Source: Burkholderiales bacterium (GTDB taxonomy: Bacteria; Pseudomonadota; Gammaproteobacteria; Burkholderiales; SG8-41). From it: a stretch of DNA of 64,000 nucleotides. The translations under genes and the position numbers were made by a program. The notes beneath the pieces were generated by a model, which was not told the DNA's origin, searched no databases, and worked only from the letters and a program-made list of their open reading frames with translations. The stretch lies in NCBI GenBank assembly GCA_019749945.1, contig JAIEPF010000014.1, positions 53,041-117,040 on the forward strand, given 5' to 3'. Below are positions 9,216 through 16,809 of this stretch, in pieces. Each line of letters opens with the position of its first letter. Position 1 is the stretch's first letter.

Positions 9216-10073
9216 ATGCCTTATGCCAAATCCGGAAACACCCGGCTGTATTACGAAGACAGCGGCCGCGGCACGCCCATCGTGTTCGTGCACGAGTTCT
9301 CGGGCGACCTGCGCAGCTGGGAAGACCAGGTCCGCCACTTCAGCCGCCGCCATCGCTGCATCGCATTCAATGCGCGTGGTTATCCGCCGTCGGAGGTGCC
9401 TCAGTCGTGGACAAAATATTCACAAGCCATCGCCACCGACGACATCGCCGCGGTGATGCGCCACCTCGGCCTGCGCAAGGCGCACATCATCGGCTGTTCG
9501 ATGGGTGCTGCTGCGACACTGCACTTCGGCCTGCGCTATCCGCACATGGCGCAATCGCTGACGCTGATCGGCGCGGGCTCCGGTTCCGATCCGAAAAAAC
9601 GCAAGGAATTCTTGCGCAACACCGCGGCCCGGGCGCAGGAGTTTGAAACCCTGCCGCTGCAGGACATCGCCAAAACCTACCGCAATGCCTCCAACCGCGT
9701 GCAGCTGCTGCACAAGGATCCGCGCGCCTGGCGTGAATTCTGGCGGCGTTTTTGCGAACACTCCGGACTCGGTCATGCCAATACGCTGCGCGGCATACAA
9801 ATGCGCCGTCCGGCGATCCAGAGTCTGGAGCGCGGCCTGCGCCGGCTGAAAGTGCCGCTGCATGTGGTGGTCGGCGACGAGGACGAATCGGCGCTCGACG
9901 CCGGCTTGTTCATCAAACGCAGCTGCGCTGCGGCCCGGCTCACGGTGGTGCCGGCCACCGGACACGTGGTCAATCTGGAAGAACCGGCGCACTTCAACCG
10001 CATCACCGATGAGTTTCTGGCGCTGGTCGAAACGCGGCGCTGGCGGCCCCGGGCTGGCCTTAAATATCAATAA
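9216..10073 (+). CDS. Alpha/beta hydrolase
   Basis: A 285-residue alpha/beta-hydrolase fold enzyme. The oxyanion-side motif is VFVHEFSGDLRSW (in place of the common HGxxG). The nucleophile elbow is GCSMGAAAT with Ser, the acid is likely Asp in VVGDEDESAL, and the catalytic His is in PATGHVVNLEEP. These are features of the meta-cleavage hydrolase and 3-oxoadipate enol-lactonase-like branch, but the substrate is not deducible. No signal peptide. Its stop codon overlaps one copy of the 18-bp repeated motif. Confidence 0.9.
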   Translation: MPYAKSGNTRLYYEDSGRGTPIVFVHEFSGDLRSWEDQVRHFSRRHRCIAFNARGYPPSEVPQSWTKYSQAIATDDIAAVMRHLGLRKAHIIGCSMGAAATLHFGLRYPHMAQSLTLIGAGSGSDPKKRKEFLRNTAARAQEFETLPLQDIAKTYRNASNRVQLLHKDPRAWREFWRRFCEHSGLGHANTLRGIQMRRPAIQSLERGLRRLKVPLHVVVGDEDESALDAGLFIKRSCAAARLTVVPATGHVVNLEEPAHFNRITDEFLALVETRRWRPRAGLKYQ

Positions 10074-10086
10074 AAACAAGTATTTA
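10069..10086 (+). repeat. 18-bp motif AATAAAAWCAANNNNTTA, copy 2 (exact)
   Basis: AATAAAAACAAGTATTTA, spanning the TAA stop of the alpha/beta hydrolase gene (10071-10073). This copy has A instead of T at the W position, so it departs from the strict IHF consensus. Confidence 0.65.
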
Positions 10087-10105
10087 CAGTTACTCCGGGG
10101 GAAAC

Positions 10106-10492
10106 TCAGCCTTCGATTTTTTTCTTCAGCCTGGCCTGGTACTTGTCGAGGTCGACGATAAAGCGGTCATGATCACATTCACCGACCTGCTCGACATCAT
10201 CGAACACCCTGATCTTGAAGCTCAGCCGGCGACGGTCGACCGCGGTCAGTTCGACCTCGGCGCGCACGCGTTTGCCCATCGGCGTCGGTCCCATGTGGCG
10301 GATGGTGACCACGATGCCGACCTGGCCCTGCCCCGGCTTCAGGTGCGGTGCGACCAGCTGGCCCGCGGCACTTTCGCAGAACTGCACCATCGACGGCGTC
10401 GAGAACACCTTGTAGTCGCCGCGCTGCGTGGTCATCGCCTCGGTGACTTCGCGCTCGACGCTGAGGGTCATGCCGGCCTGCAAGGTATCCAT
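10106..10492 (-). CDS. Thioesterase family protein, FlK (fluoroacetyl-CoA thioesterase)-like hotdog fold
   Basis: A 128-residue single-hotdog protein. Visible features are the N-terminal LQAGMTLSVEREVTEAMTTQ, the central helix VFSTPSMVQFCESAAGQLVAPHL, the strand VGIVVTIRHMGPTPMGKRV and FDDVEQVGECDHDRFIVD. This order fits the FlK-like thioesterases that hydrolyse short acyl-CoAs. The usual active-site Thr-Glu-His arrangement is represented by STP, CESA and IRHMGPTP. An upstream in-frame start would add 16 residues without family resemblance. Convergent with the hydrolase at 9216. Confidence 0.82.
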   Translation of the reverse strand: MDTLQAGMTLSVEREVTEAMTTQRGDYKVFSTPSMVQFCESAAGQLVAPHLKPGQGQVGIVVTIRHMGPTPMGKRVRAEVELTAVDRRRLSFKIRVFDDVEQVGECDHDRFIVDLDKYQARLKKKIEG

Positions 10493-10549
10493 GGCTGATA
10501 TCCGCTGTTGTTTGTGAACCGCGGGCATTGTAGCCGACACGGTCGGCGC

Positions 10550-10574
10550 AAAAAAACCGCCCCTCGGGGCGGTT
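10550..10574 (-). terminator. Rho-independent terminator for the secreted-protein gene at 10596-10928
   Basis: A perfect 9-bp stem (AACCGCCCC / GGGGCGGTT, 10555-10574) with a minimal loop is followed, on the minus strand, by seven T (A run at 10550-10556). It sits 21 bases past the stop codon of the minus-strand gene. Confidence 0.85.
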
Positions 10575-10595
10575 GCGGTTGATCAGCCGCGGGAT

Positions 10596-10928
10596 TTATT
10601 TCGCTTTCTGGCGATCGTGTTTCTGGCGGTGGATGCGCTGGCTTTCATGGTTCTGCGCATGGTGGATTTTCGCGCGTTCCTTTTTGGTCACCGTGCCGTC
10701 GGCTTTCGCCTTGTCTTCCATTTTGCTGATGCCGGCCTGATGCCGTTCCAGACGCGCGGCTTCACGCTTGTTCAGCTCACCCGACTGCACGCCCTGGTCG
10801 ATGCGTTTTTGCTGCATTTCCTGGCGCTTGTCGATGCCGGGCGTGGCCGCCGGGTCCCTGGCCTGCGCATGGGACAGCGCGGGTACGACGGCAATGACGG
10901 CGGCTGCAATGACGGCCTTGATGTTCAT
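10596..10928 (-). CDS. Small secreted basic protein of unknown function
   Basis: 110 residues with a clear signal peptide (MNIKAVIAAAVIAVVPALSHAQ). The mature part is very polar and helical and holds two similar units: RIDQGVQSGELNKREAARL... and ADGTVTKKERAKIHHAQN.... Each consists of a G/DG turn, S/T-x-L/V-T/N-x-R/KE and a helix. The C terminus is rich in His, Lys, Arg and Gln (HRQKHDRQKAK). Similar small periplasmic proteins are common in betaproteobacteria without known role. A strong terminator follows. The 161-base upstream gap contains a 14-bp perfect palindrome (GCCGGGCGCCCGGC, 10979-10992). Confidence 0.75.
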   Translation of the reverse strand: MNIKAVIAAAVIAVVPALSHAQARDPAATPGIDKRQEMQQKRIDQGVQSGELNKREAARLERHQAGISKMEDKAKADGTVTKKERAKIHHAQNHESQRIHRQKHDRQKAK

Positions 10929-11089
10929 GTTGAATCTCCCTGGATGAATGGTGGGGCAATTCCCACCTGCAGACTAACGCCGGGCGCCCGGCGAAATCGA
11001 CCGCATTCCGGTAACAATGTGTAAGGGATTGTAAGCCGCGACGCCTGTCAACCAGCGATGCGCACCGCGGCCCTGTTTCAGGTGTTTTT

Positions 11090-11779
11090 TCAGCCCGACC
11101 TGCCCTGCCGCGCCAGCCATTCTTCTTCGCGGCCGTAATCATCGGGCTGTCCCGGCCGGCCGTAATAATAGGGAATCAGCAGCTTGTGCGATTCGTAGAC
11201 ACGCCGCAGCTCTGCAATCGGCTCCAGGTGTTCGTCAACGCGCAGGTCGACATAGGCATAAATCTCGCGGTCGTAGGAATGCAGGCCCGCGGAATGCTGG
11301 CCGCCGTTCTGACCACCGGCATCACGGCCCGCCTCGAGCGCCCGCAGCAGACGCTCTTCCAGCGGCTCAGCTTGCGCGGCATGCCAGGCATCGCGCATGT
11401 CGGCGGCGGTTTTTTCGCTGGTCAGGTTGTTGCCCATTGCCACCATGCCGCGCTCGACAAAGGCGCCGGACCAGACGCGATGGTTTTTGCCGGTGCGCGC
11501 AACGGCATTGCCGTCACGGTCAATCACGCAGACCTGGCGGTGTTCGATGCCGGGATCGCTGGCGGCGATTTCATCGAGCACGCGCCGTGCCGAATAACCC
11601 AGACGCAGCAAATTGAGCCCCAGTGGTCCCAGCCGCGGATCGGTGCGCTGCATCGATACCACGAGGCCCAGGCCCGGCGCGATAAACGGGCAGCGCGAAC
11701 TGACGGCGGTCGCGCGGGTGGAAATGGCGACGCCGAGCCGCCCTGTTTGCGCGCAACGCGCGGCAATGGCAAAAGTCAT
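11090..11779 (-). CDS. DUF1028 domain-containing protein (Ntn-hydrolase-like)
   Basis: A 229-residue protein matching DUF1028 from its first residues: TFAIAARCAQTGRLGVAIST, SRCPFIAPGLGLVVSMQ, GLNLLRLGYSARRVLDEI, HRQVCVIDRDGNAVARTG, GMVAMGNNLTS and a C-terminal part with YVDLRVDEHLEPIAELRRVY. The family has a four-layer Ntn-hydrolase-like fold, and amidase or peptidase activity has been suggested but not settled. It lies 21 bases downstream of a Bug receptor on the same strand, so it is likely an operon partner acting on whatever that receptor binds (inference). Confidence 0.9.
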   Translation of the reverse strand: MTFAIAARCAQTGRLGVAISTRATAVSSRCPFIAPGLGLVVSMQRTDPRLGPLGLNLLRLGYSARRVLDEIAASDPGIEHRQVCVIDRDGNAVARTGKNHRVWSGAFVERGMVAMGNNLTSEKTAADMRDAWHAAQAEPLEERLLRALEAGRDAGGQNGGQHSAGLHSYDREIYAYVDLRVDEHLEPIAELRRVYESHKLLIPYYYGRPGQPDDYGREEEWLARQGRSG

Positions 11780-11800
11780 GCAGTGTCTCCTGGCTTTGCG

Positions 11801-12766
11801 TTATTGCAGCGGGATGTTCGCCGCCTTGACGATTTTTGCGTATTTCGCGATGTCTTTTTTGATGAATGCCGCAAATTGTTCCGGTGTGCCGCCCGCGGTA
11901 TCAAGGCCGAGGTCGGCCAGTCTCGGCTGCAAATCACCGGCGAGCATTTTCTGCACCTCGCTGTTGAGACGGCCGATCACGGGTTGCGGCGTGCCGGGTG
12001 GCGCCAGCAGGCCGATCCAGCCCAGAAGCTCGAACCCTTTCAGCCCGGACTCATCCATGGTCGGCAGCTCCGGCAGGATGCCGGAGCGTTTAAGGCTGGT
12101 CACGGCGAGGCCGCGCACCCGGCCAGACTGCAGTTGCGCGATCGAATTCGGCGCCGGCGTGAACATGAAATCGATCTGGCCGGTCATCAGGTCGATCATC
12201 GCCGGCGCACCGCCGCGATAGGGCACATGCACGATCCTGGTGCCGGTCATCATCGCAAACAGTTCGGCGGTCATGTGCTGCGTGGCGCCGATGCCGGATG
12301 AACCATAATTGAATTTTCCGGGATGCGCCCTAGTCAGCGCGATGAATTCCTTCAGATTGCGCACGGGCACCGACGGATGCAGCAGCAGCACGTTCGGCTG
12401 ATTCGCCACCAGCACCACCGGCGCCAGATCGCGGTCCGGGTCGTAGGGCAGTTTGGCATACATGCTGGGCGCCGAAGCGATGGCGGCGGCGCTGCCCATC
12501 AGCAGCGTGTACCCGTCAGGAGCGGCTTTCGCCACATTGTCGGTGCCGATGATGCCCGCGGCACCCGAGCGATTCTCGACCAGAAACTGCTGCCCGGTGG
12601 CGCTCACGAAACGCTGCGACACCAGCCGCGCCACGGTGTCGATGCTGCCGCCGGCGGGATAAGCGACAACCATGCGCACCGCGCGCTGCGGATAATTCTG
12701 TGCCGCAACCCCGGCGCTGCATGCAGCGAGGCAGGATGCGAGAAGAACAATAACCGCCTTGTTCAT
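11801..12766 (-). CDS. Bug/TctC-type substrate-binding protein
   Basis: A 321-residue periplasmic receptor with signal peptide (MNKAVIVLLASCLAACSAGV). A Cys in LAAC could form a lipobox, so it may be a lipoprotein. Family marks are YPQRAVRMVVAYPAGGSID, FLVENRSGAAGIIGTD, APDGYTLLMGSAAA, HVPYRGGAPAMIDLMTG and FFxFTPAPNSIAQL-like text (written FMFTPAPNSIAQL here). It belongs to the classical subgroup, unlike those at 6340 and 23243. No permease genes are nearby; DUF1028 follows. Ligand unknown. Confidence 0.92.
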   Translation of the reverse strand: MNKAVIVLLASCLAACSAGVAAQNYPQRAVRMVVAYPAGGSIDTVARLVSQRFVSATGQQFLVENRSGAAGIIGTDNVAKAAPDGYTLLMGSAAAIASAPSMYAKLPYDPDRDLAPVVLVANQPNVLLLHPSVPVRNLKEFIALTRAHPGKFNYGSSGIGATQHMTAELFAMMTGTRIVHVPYRGGAPAMIDLMTGQIDFMFTPAPNSIAQLQSGRVRGLAVTSLKRSGILPELPTMDESGLKGFELLGWIGLLAPPGTPQPVIGRLNSEVQKMLAGDLQPRLADLGLDTAGGTPEQFAAFIKKDIAKYAKIVKAANIPLQ

Positions 12767-12900
12767 GTCATGCTCCGTTCAGTTCAAAAGGCTGATCCGA
12801 GCAATAAACATGCCCATCGCCCGGCGGCACCCGACGACTCATCCGCCGCGCTCCTGATCAGGGCGATGCCGGCTCACGCCCTTTTAATGCCCCGGGCAAG

Positions 12901-13140
12901 CTATTTTTCCGGATAGGAATCGAAGGCGATGGCATCCGCATCGCAGCCCAGTGCTTTGGCCATGCTGCCGAGCGCATCTTCGGTAAGCGCGACCACCGAG
13001 TAGTCGGCTTCGATGCCTTTGGCGGCAAGGAAGGCCCTGGCCTTGTCGCCGGAAGTCCAGGTCACGACGAGATCCGGTTGTCCGTTGCCGGCGCTGCGGC
13101 TGACCGGATAACCATCGGCTTTGCTGACGATTGCAAACAT
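12901..13140 (-). CDS. Small hypothetical protein
   Basis: 79 residues, cytosolic, no recognised domain. The sequence starts MFAIVSKADGYPVSR and continues QPDLVVTWTSGDKARAFLAAKGIEADYSVVALTEDALGSMAKAL. The regular hydrophobic pattern and a purine-rich site (AGGGGG) about 8-12 bases upstream of the ATG support it as a real gene. Transcribed leftward, 134 bases upstream of the Bug receptor gene. Confidence 0.55.
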   Translation of the reverse strand: MFAIVSKADGYPVSRSAGNGQPDLVVTWTSGDKARAFLAAKGIEADYSVVALTEDALGSMAKALGCDADAIAFDSYPEK

Positions 13141-13314
13141 GTCCGCGCCCCCTGTGCAAAAACTGCAGTCCCGCTATTTTAAACAGCGTTGCTTTTCCGG
13201 GCTTCGTTTTTCCCGGCGCCGCCTTGCCGGATTTTTATCATAGAACACGCCGCCGGTGCAGCGGTTTCCAGTTCCCGTCCTGCAGCAACCTGCCGGCCCG
13301 GTTTTTGGCGGTTG

Positions 13315-13662
13315 TTATTGCGGCTGTTGATAAATCTTGTTGAAGCCGGAAACACTGAATCCGTTCATCCGGCGCTTGCCGACAAAAATCACCGGAATGC
13401 CGCGACCACCGAAGGCCTGGTAGCGCCGCTTCGCTTCGGCATCGCGTTCAATGTCGTATTCGGTATAGGCGATGCCCTGCTGGCGGAAATGATTGCGCGC
13501 CTGCTGGCAGTACGGACACCAGCTGGTGGCATACATCACGACCTTTTCCTCCTTGTCGTAGTCGGCCATCGCTGCAAGCTGCAGCGGTTCCGTCGCGGCA
13601 ACGCCGGCAAAGGCCGGGCTCGCCAGCATCAATGCGCACAAACAGAGGTATTTCATCGGCAT
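13315..13662 (-). CDS. Exported glutaredoxin-like thiol-disulfide protein
   Basis: 115 residues: signal peptide (MKYLCLCALMLASPAFAG, from the second Met) followed by a compact glutaredoxin fold. The redox motif CPYC lies at residues 49-52 within VVMYATSWCPYCQQAR, and the cis-proline in GGRGIPVIFVGKRR. The end GFSVSGFNKIYQQ resembles the glutaredoxin C-terminal helix. Location in the periplasm is inferred from the signal sequence. Either Met1 or Met3 could start translation. Confidence 0.85.
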   Translation of the reverse strand: MPMKYLCLCALMLASPAFAGVAATEPLQLAAMADYDKEEKVVMYATSWCPYCQQARNHFRQQGIAYTEYDIERDAEAKRRYQAFGGRGIPVIFVGKRRMNGFSVSGFNKIYQQPQ

Positions 13663-13961
13663 GACTATGTGCCCGGGGTTGCGGTTTTATGGTCGTCACT
13701 TTATACACCGCCCCGGTTTGCCAAGCGTGGCTCAGCGCTTTGTCCACCCGCCGTTTTCGGTTAAATCGATGCCGGCGGCGGCAGCTTTGATGATCCGGAT
13801 TGTGGTTTTACGCATCTTGCCTGGTCTCAGAGCACGATGAATTGATATAAATTATTGTATTAAAACAATTTATTTGATTTATTGGTGGTGAAATACGAAA
13901 GTCTTGACGTGAGATTTTAGTCTCATTAGTATGCCGCCCATCTTCTTTTGCCGGAGATGCC
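13663..13961. other. Divergent intergenic region
   Basis: 299 bases between the glutaredoxin gene and the NTF2/TetR operon. It is AT-rich from about 13830 to 13930 and contains the promoter and operator described at 13904-13932. A degenerate relative of the 18-bp motif (minus-strand AATAAATCAAATAAATTG, near 13865-13887) is also present. No RNA gene or ORF is supported. Confidence 0.5.
13904..13932 (+). promoter_or_regulatory. Sigma-70-type promoter with a palindromic TetR-type operator in the spacer
   Basis: The -35 TTGACG (13904-13909) and -10 TAGTAT (13927-13932) are separated by 17 bases. The spacer contains GAGATTTTAGTCTC (13911-13924), whose outer four bases on each side form a perfect inverted repeat. 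The start codon follows 30 bases after the -10. Repressor sites of autoregulated TetR genes commonly sit exactly there. Confidence 0.55.
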
Positions 13962-14387
13962 ATGGCGCTGACCCCCGAACAGATGGACCGCAAAATCACC
14001 GAGCACTACGCCTATGAGCGCAACGATGACGTTGCCGGCGTGCTCGCCACGCTGGCGCCGGATGCCACGCATGATGTGATCGGCTGGCCCAAGGGCCCGA
14101 GCCACGGCCGCGCCGCGGCGCGGGAGTTTTATGAAAGGATGTTCGCGGATCTCGCCGAAAGCCGGGTCACGCCGCTGCGGCGGCTCTACGGCGATCGCTT
14201 CCTGGTCGATGAATCCGTATGGCAGGGCAAGGCGCCCGGCCGGCCGTTTGGCCTCGAGGGCAAAGGCCGATCGCTGGATTTCCGCCTGCTCCATGTCGTC
14301 GAGTTCAACGACGCCGGCCAGATCCAGAAGGAACAGGTATGGATTGACCTCGCGGCCATTCTTCGCCAGTTGCCGCAACAGCCATGA
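13962..14387 (+). CDS. SnoaL/NTF2-like protein
   Basis: A 141-residue cone-fold protein. It has the helical start ALTPEQMDRKITEHYAYERN, the early strand GVLATLAPDATHDVIGWP, GRAAAREFYERMFADL, and the long strands LRRLYGDRFLVDESVWQG and LDFRLLHVVEFNDAGQIQKEQVWID. NTF2-like domains serve as ligand-binding or small-molecule hydrolase/isomerase scaffolds; the activity here is unknown. Its stop overlaps the start of the TetR gene (ATGA), so the two are translationally coupled and probably controlled by the promoter at 13904. Confidence 0.82.
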   Translation: MALTPEQMDRKITEHYAYERNDDVAGVLATLAPDATHDVIGWPKGPSHGRAAAREFYERMFADLAESRVTPLRRLYGDRFLVDESVWQGKAPGRPFGLEGKGRSLDFRLLHVVEFNDAGQIQKEQVWIDLAAILRQLPQQP

Positions 14388-15019
14388 GCGCGGTGCGCAA
14401 AACCAGCAATCAGGAATTGCGTACGCGCAAGGACCTGCTGCTCGCGGCGAGCCGGCTGATGAAACAGGGCCGCAAGCCGACAATGGACGAAGTCGCGGCG
14501 GAAGCGCTGGTTTCGCGCGCCACCGCATACCGGCACTTTGCCAATGTCGATGCACTGCTGGTCGAAGCACCGATCGACGCCGCGGTCATGGATCCGGCCG
14601 GGCTTTTCGCCGATGACACGTCGGACGACGCCGAGGCGCGCATCGATCGCGCCGAAGCGACCATGCATGAAGTGGTGTACCAGAACGAAGCGCAGCTGCG
14701 GGTGATGCTGGCGAACTCGATCCAGCGCGATATCAGCGATGACTCACGGCCCGCGCGGCAGAACCGGCGGCTGCCGCTGATCGAAGCCGCGCTCGCCACC
14801 TCGCGCCATCGCTTCCGCGACGATGACTATGAAAAACTCTGCGCGGCGCTGGCCCTGATCTTCGGGCCCGAAGCCCTGATCGTGTTTCGCGATGTCATGG
14901 GTATCGACAAGGACAGCGCGCGTTCGGTCAAGAGCTGGGCTGCGCGTGCGCTGGTGCGTACTGCGCTGCAGGACTCGGCTTTGGCCCGCTTGATGGGCGG
15001 CAACAATCCCAAAACCTGA
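14384..15019 (+). CDS. TetR/AcrR family transcriptional regulator
   Basis: 211 residues. The N-terminal helix-turn-helix is LLLAASRLMKQG...PTMDEVAAEALVSRATAYRHFANVDALL (about residues 18-62), characteristic of TetR. The C-terminal ligand-binding half is helical with no known effector. It overlaps the NTF2-like gene by four bases and precedes a cytochrome c gene. The palindrome in the promoter upstream is a natural candidate operator for autoregulation. Confidence 0.9.
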   Translation: MSAVRKTSNQELRTRKDLLLAASRLMKQGRKPTMDEVAAEALVSRATAYRHFANVDALLVEAPIDAAVMDPAGLFADDTSDDAEARIDRAEATMHEVVYQNEAQLRVMLANSIQRDISDDSRPARQNRRLPLIEAALATSRHRFRDDDYEKLCAALALIFGPEALIVFRDVMGIDKDSARSVKSWAARALVRTALQDSALARLMGGNNPKT

Positions 15020-15069
15020 CGCTTCAATCACCGGCGGCATTGCACGCCTTCACTACCGGAGCCTCGCAC

Positions 15070-15582
15070 ATGAAACGTTTGATCACAGTTACGGCATCAC
15101 GAAAGATCGCCATCGCCGTCTTTGTCGCCGGCGGCATGAGTTTCGGCACAGCCGTCGCCCAGCAAGCCGATGTCAAAGCCTCCAGCGCCGACATCCAGCG
15201 CGGCCGTTATCTGGTGCGGATCACCGGCTGCAACGATTGCCACACCCCGGGTTATCCGGAATCCAATGGCAAGACCGACGAAAAACTGTGGCTCACCGGC
15301 AGCCCGCTCGGCTGGCGCGGCCCCTGGGGCACCACCTATGCCTCCAATCTGCGGCTGGTTCTGCAGAACCTGAGCGAGGCGCAATGGCTGAAACACGCGC
15401 GCAACGAATGGCGTCCGCCGATGCCGTGGTTCAACCTGCGCGAAATGAGTGATGCCGACCTGAAAGCGATGTACCGCTATATCCGGCATCTGGGCGCGGC
15501 GGGTGAACCGGCGCCGGCCTATGTGCCGCCGGACAAAACACCGAAACAACCCTATGTGCAGTTTCCGGCACCGCCGAAATAA
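15070..15582 (+). CDS. Periplasmic mono-haem cytochrome c
   Basis: 170 residues. Signal peptide through FGTAVAQQ, then one haem site CNDCH in RGRYLVRITGCNDCHTPGYP and a probable distal Met in EWRPPMPWFNLREM. The class I cytochrome c ending is DLKAMYRYIRHLG, followed by a proline-rich tail (YVPPDKTPKQPYVQFPAPPK). It resembles the cytochrome subunits that accept electrons from periplasmic dehydrogenases. ATG at 15070 is preferred over 15040, since the signal peptide begins there. Likely last gene of the NTF2/TetR unit. Confidence 0.88.
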   Translation: MKRLITVTASRKIAIAVFVAGGMSFGTAVAQQADVKASSADIQRGRYLVRITGCNDCHTPGYPESNGKTDEKLWLTGSPLGWRGPWGTTYASNLRLVLQNLSEAQWLKHARNEWRPPMPWFNLREMSDADLKAMYRYIRHLGAAGEPAPAYVPPDKTPKQPYVQFPAPPK

Positions 15583-15607
15583 ATGATTTCCGCTGCTGCC
15601 CGCGCCG

Positions 15608-16807
15608 TTACCAGGCGGCGTTGAGCGCCGCCAGCAGCGTATCCCGCTCGCGCAGGAATTCACGCCGGGGATCGGCGTTGAAATTGCGCAGGGAATTTTC
15701 GAGGACGGTCGGCAGGCTGTCGCGGGGAATGTCGAGTTCGCGCAGTTTTACCGGCATGCCGGCCTGCACGAAGGCATTCTCCACAGCCTCGGCGGCGCGT
15801 TCCTGCGCAGGACGACCGTCGATGACTTCAAAGGCCTGCGCGATCAGCGCCATCGCTTCCGGGTCGCGCGCACCGAAATGGCGGATCACCGTGGCGGTCA
15901 GCGCCGAGTTGGCTTCGCCCTGGCCGACATGGCCGTGCAGATTGAACAGGGCCGTGGCCAGCGCATAGGTCACGCGCGCCGGCCAGTGTTTTTCGGTCAA
16001 CGCGCCGCCGTCATCGGTATCACGGTTCTGCAGGAAGGCGGCGGCGCACATTTCAACGCGGGCCCCCGCATCCAGCGGATCACTCATGCGCGGGAGCGCG
16101 CCGCGAGCAAGCCTGAACGCCTGCAAGCGGTCGCCTTCGGACAGCGGCGCCATGCGCGGCGCGCCGAGGTTCATCAGCGAACGCCAGAACACCGACGTTC
16201 CCGTGGTCCGCGCCAGGGACACCGGCGCGGTGAGCAGCGCGTCCTCGTCCCAGAACAGCGCCACCGGCCGTGTCTTGGGATCAAAAAATTCCATGCGGTT
16301 GGGTCGCGCCGGATCCTTCACCGCCGAGCCGGCGCGGTTCTGCGCCGTGGTCGCCGCAGTCAGCACATTGATGATCGGCAGCTTGGGCGCCAGCAGTTTG
16401 GGGCTGATCGCGGCACCGTGTTCCGGGTATTGGGTGATCAGTTGATCCACCGGCGCTTTTTCGGCGAGCAGCACCGCGACCACGCGTGTGCCCTGGATCA
16501 CGCTGCCGGCGCCGACGCCGATCAGCAGATCGGCGTTCGCGGCACGTGCTGCAGCCGCTGCGGCCTGCACCGAAGCCAGCGTGGTGTCTTTTTCGATTTC
16601 GTCATAACGGCCGGCGTAGGCGGGGCCGAGGATTTTGGCGATGCGCTCGATCAGGCCGATTTTGCGCGACACGCTGCGGCCACAAACAATGAATGCTTTT
16701 TGCGACTTCAAACGCTTCAGTTCCGCGGGCAGGTTTTCCAGTGCATCCCTGCCGCTGTACAGCCGCAGCGGGTAGCCGATGGCGCGGAACTGATGCTGAT
16801 AAGTCAT
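15608..16807 (-). CDS. Iron-containing alcohol dehydrogenase / maleylacetate reductase family homologue without the metal ligands
   Basis: 399 residues with the two-domain layout of group III dehydrogenases. The NAD-binding region reads LLIGVGAGSVIQGTRVVAVL (95-114), followed by PIINVLTAATTAQNRAGSAV (144-163). Where the family has a metal-binding Asp and His (GMDALTHA), this protein has TTGTSVFWRS (201-210). Where IPHG carries the third ligand, it has HVGQG (293-297). Normal iron or zinc binding therefore looks lost. Last gene of the leftward carboxylase cluster, two bases after the CoA-ligase alpha gene. Maleylacetate reductase is also metal-independent, so activity may be retained. Confidence 0.8.
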   Translation of the reverse strand: MTYQHQFRAIGYPLRLYSGRDALENLPAELKRLKSQKAFIVCGRSVSRKIGLIERIAKILGPAYAGRYDEIEKDTTLASVQAAAAAARAANADLLIGVGAGSVIQGTRVVAVLLAEKAPVDQLITQYPEHGAAISPKLLAPKLPIINVLTAATTAQNRAGSAVKDPARPNRMEFFDPKTRPVALFWDEDALLTAPVSLARTTGTSVFWRSLMNLGAPRMAPLSEGDRLQAFRLARGALPRMSDPLDAGARVEMCAAAFLQNRDTDDGGALTEKHWPARVTYALATALFNLHGHVGQGEANSALTATVIRHFGARDPEAMALIAQAFEVIDGRPAQERAAEAVENAFVQAGMPVKLRELDIPRDSLPTVLENSLRNFNADPRREFLRERDTLLAALNAAW

Positions 16808-16809
16808 CG

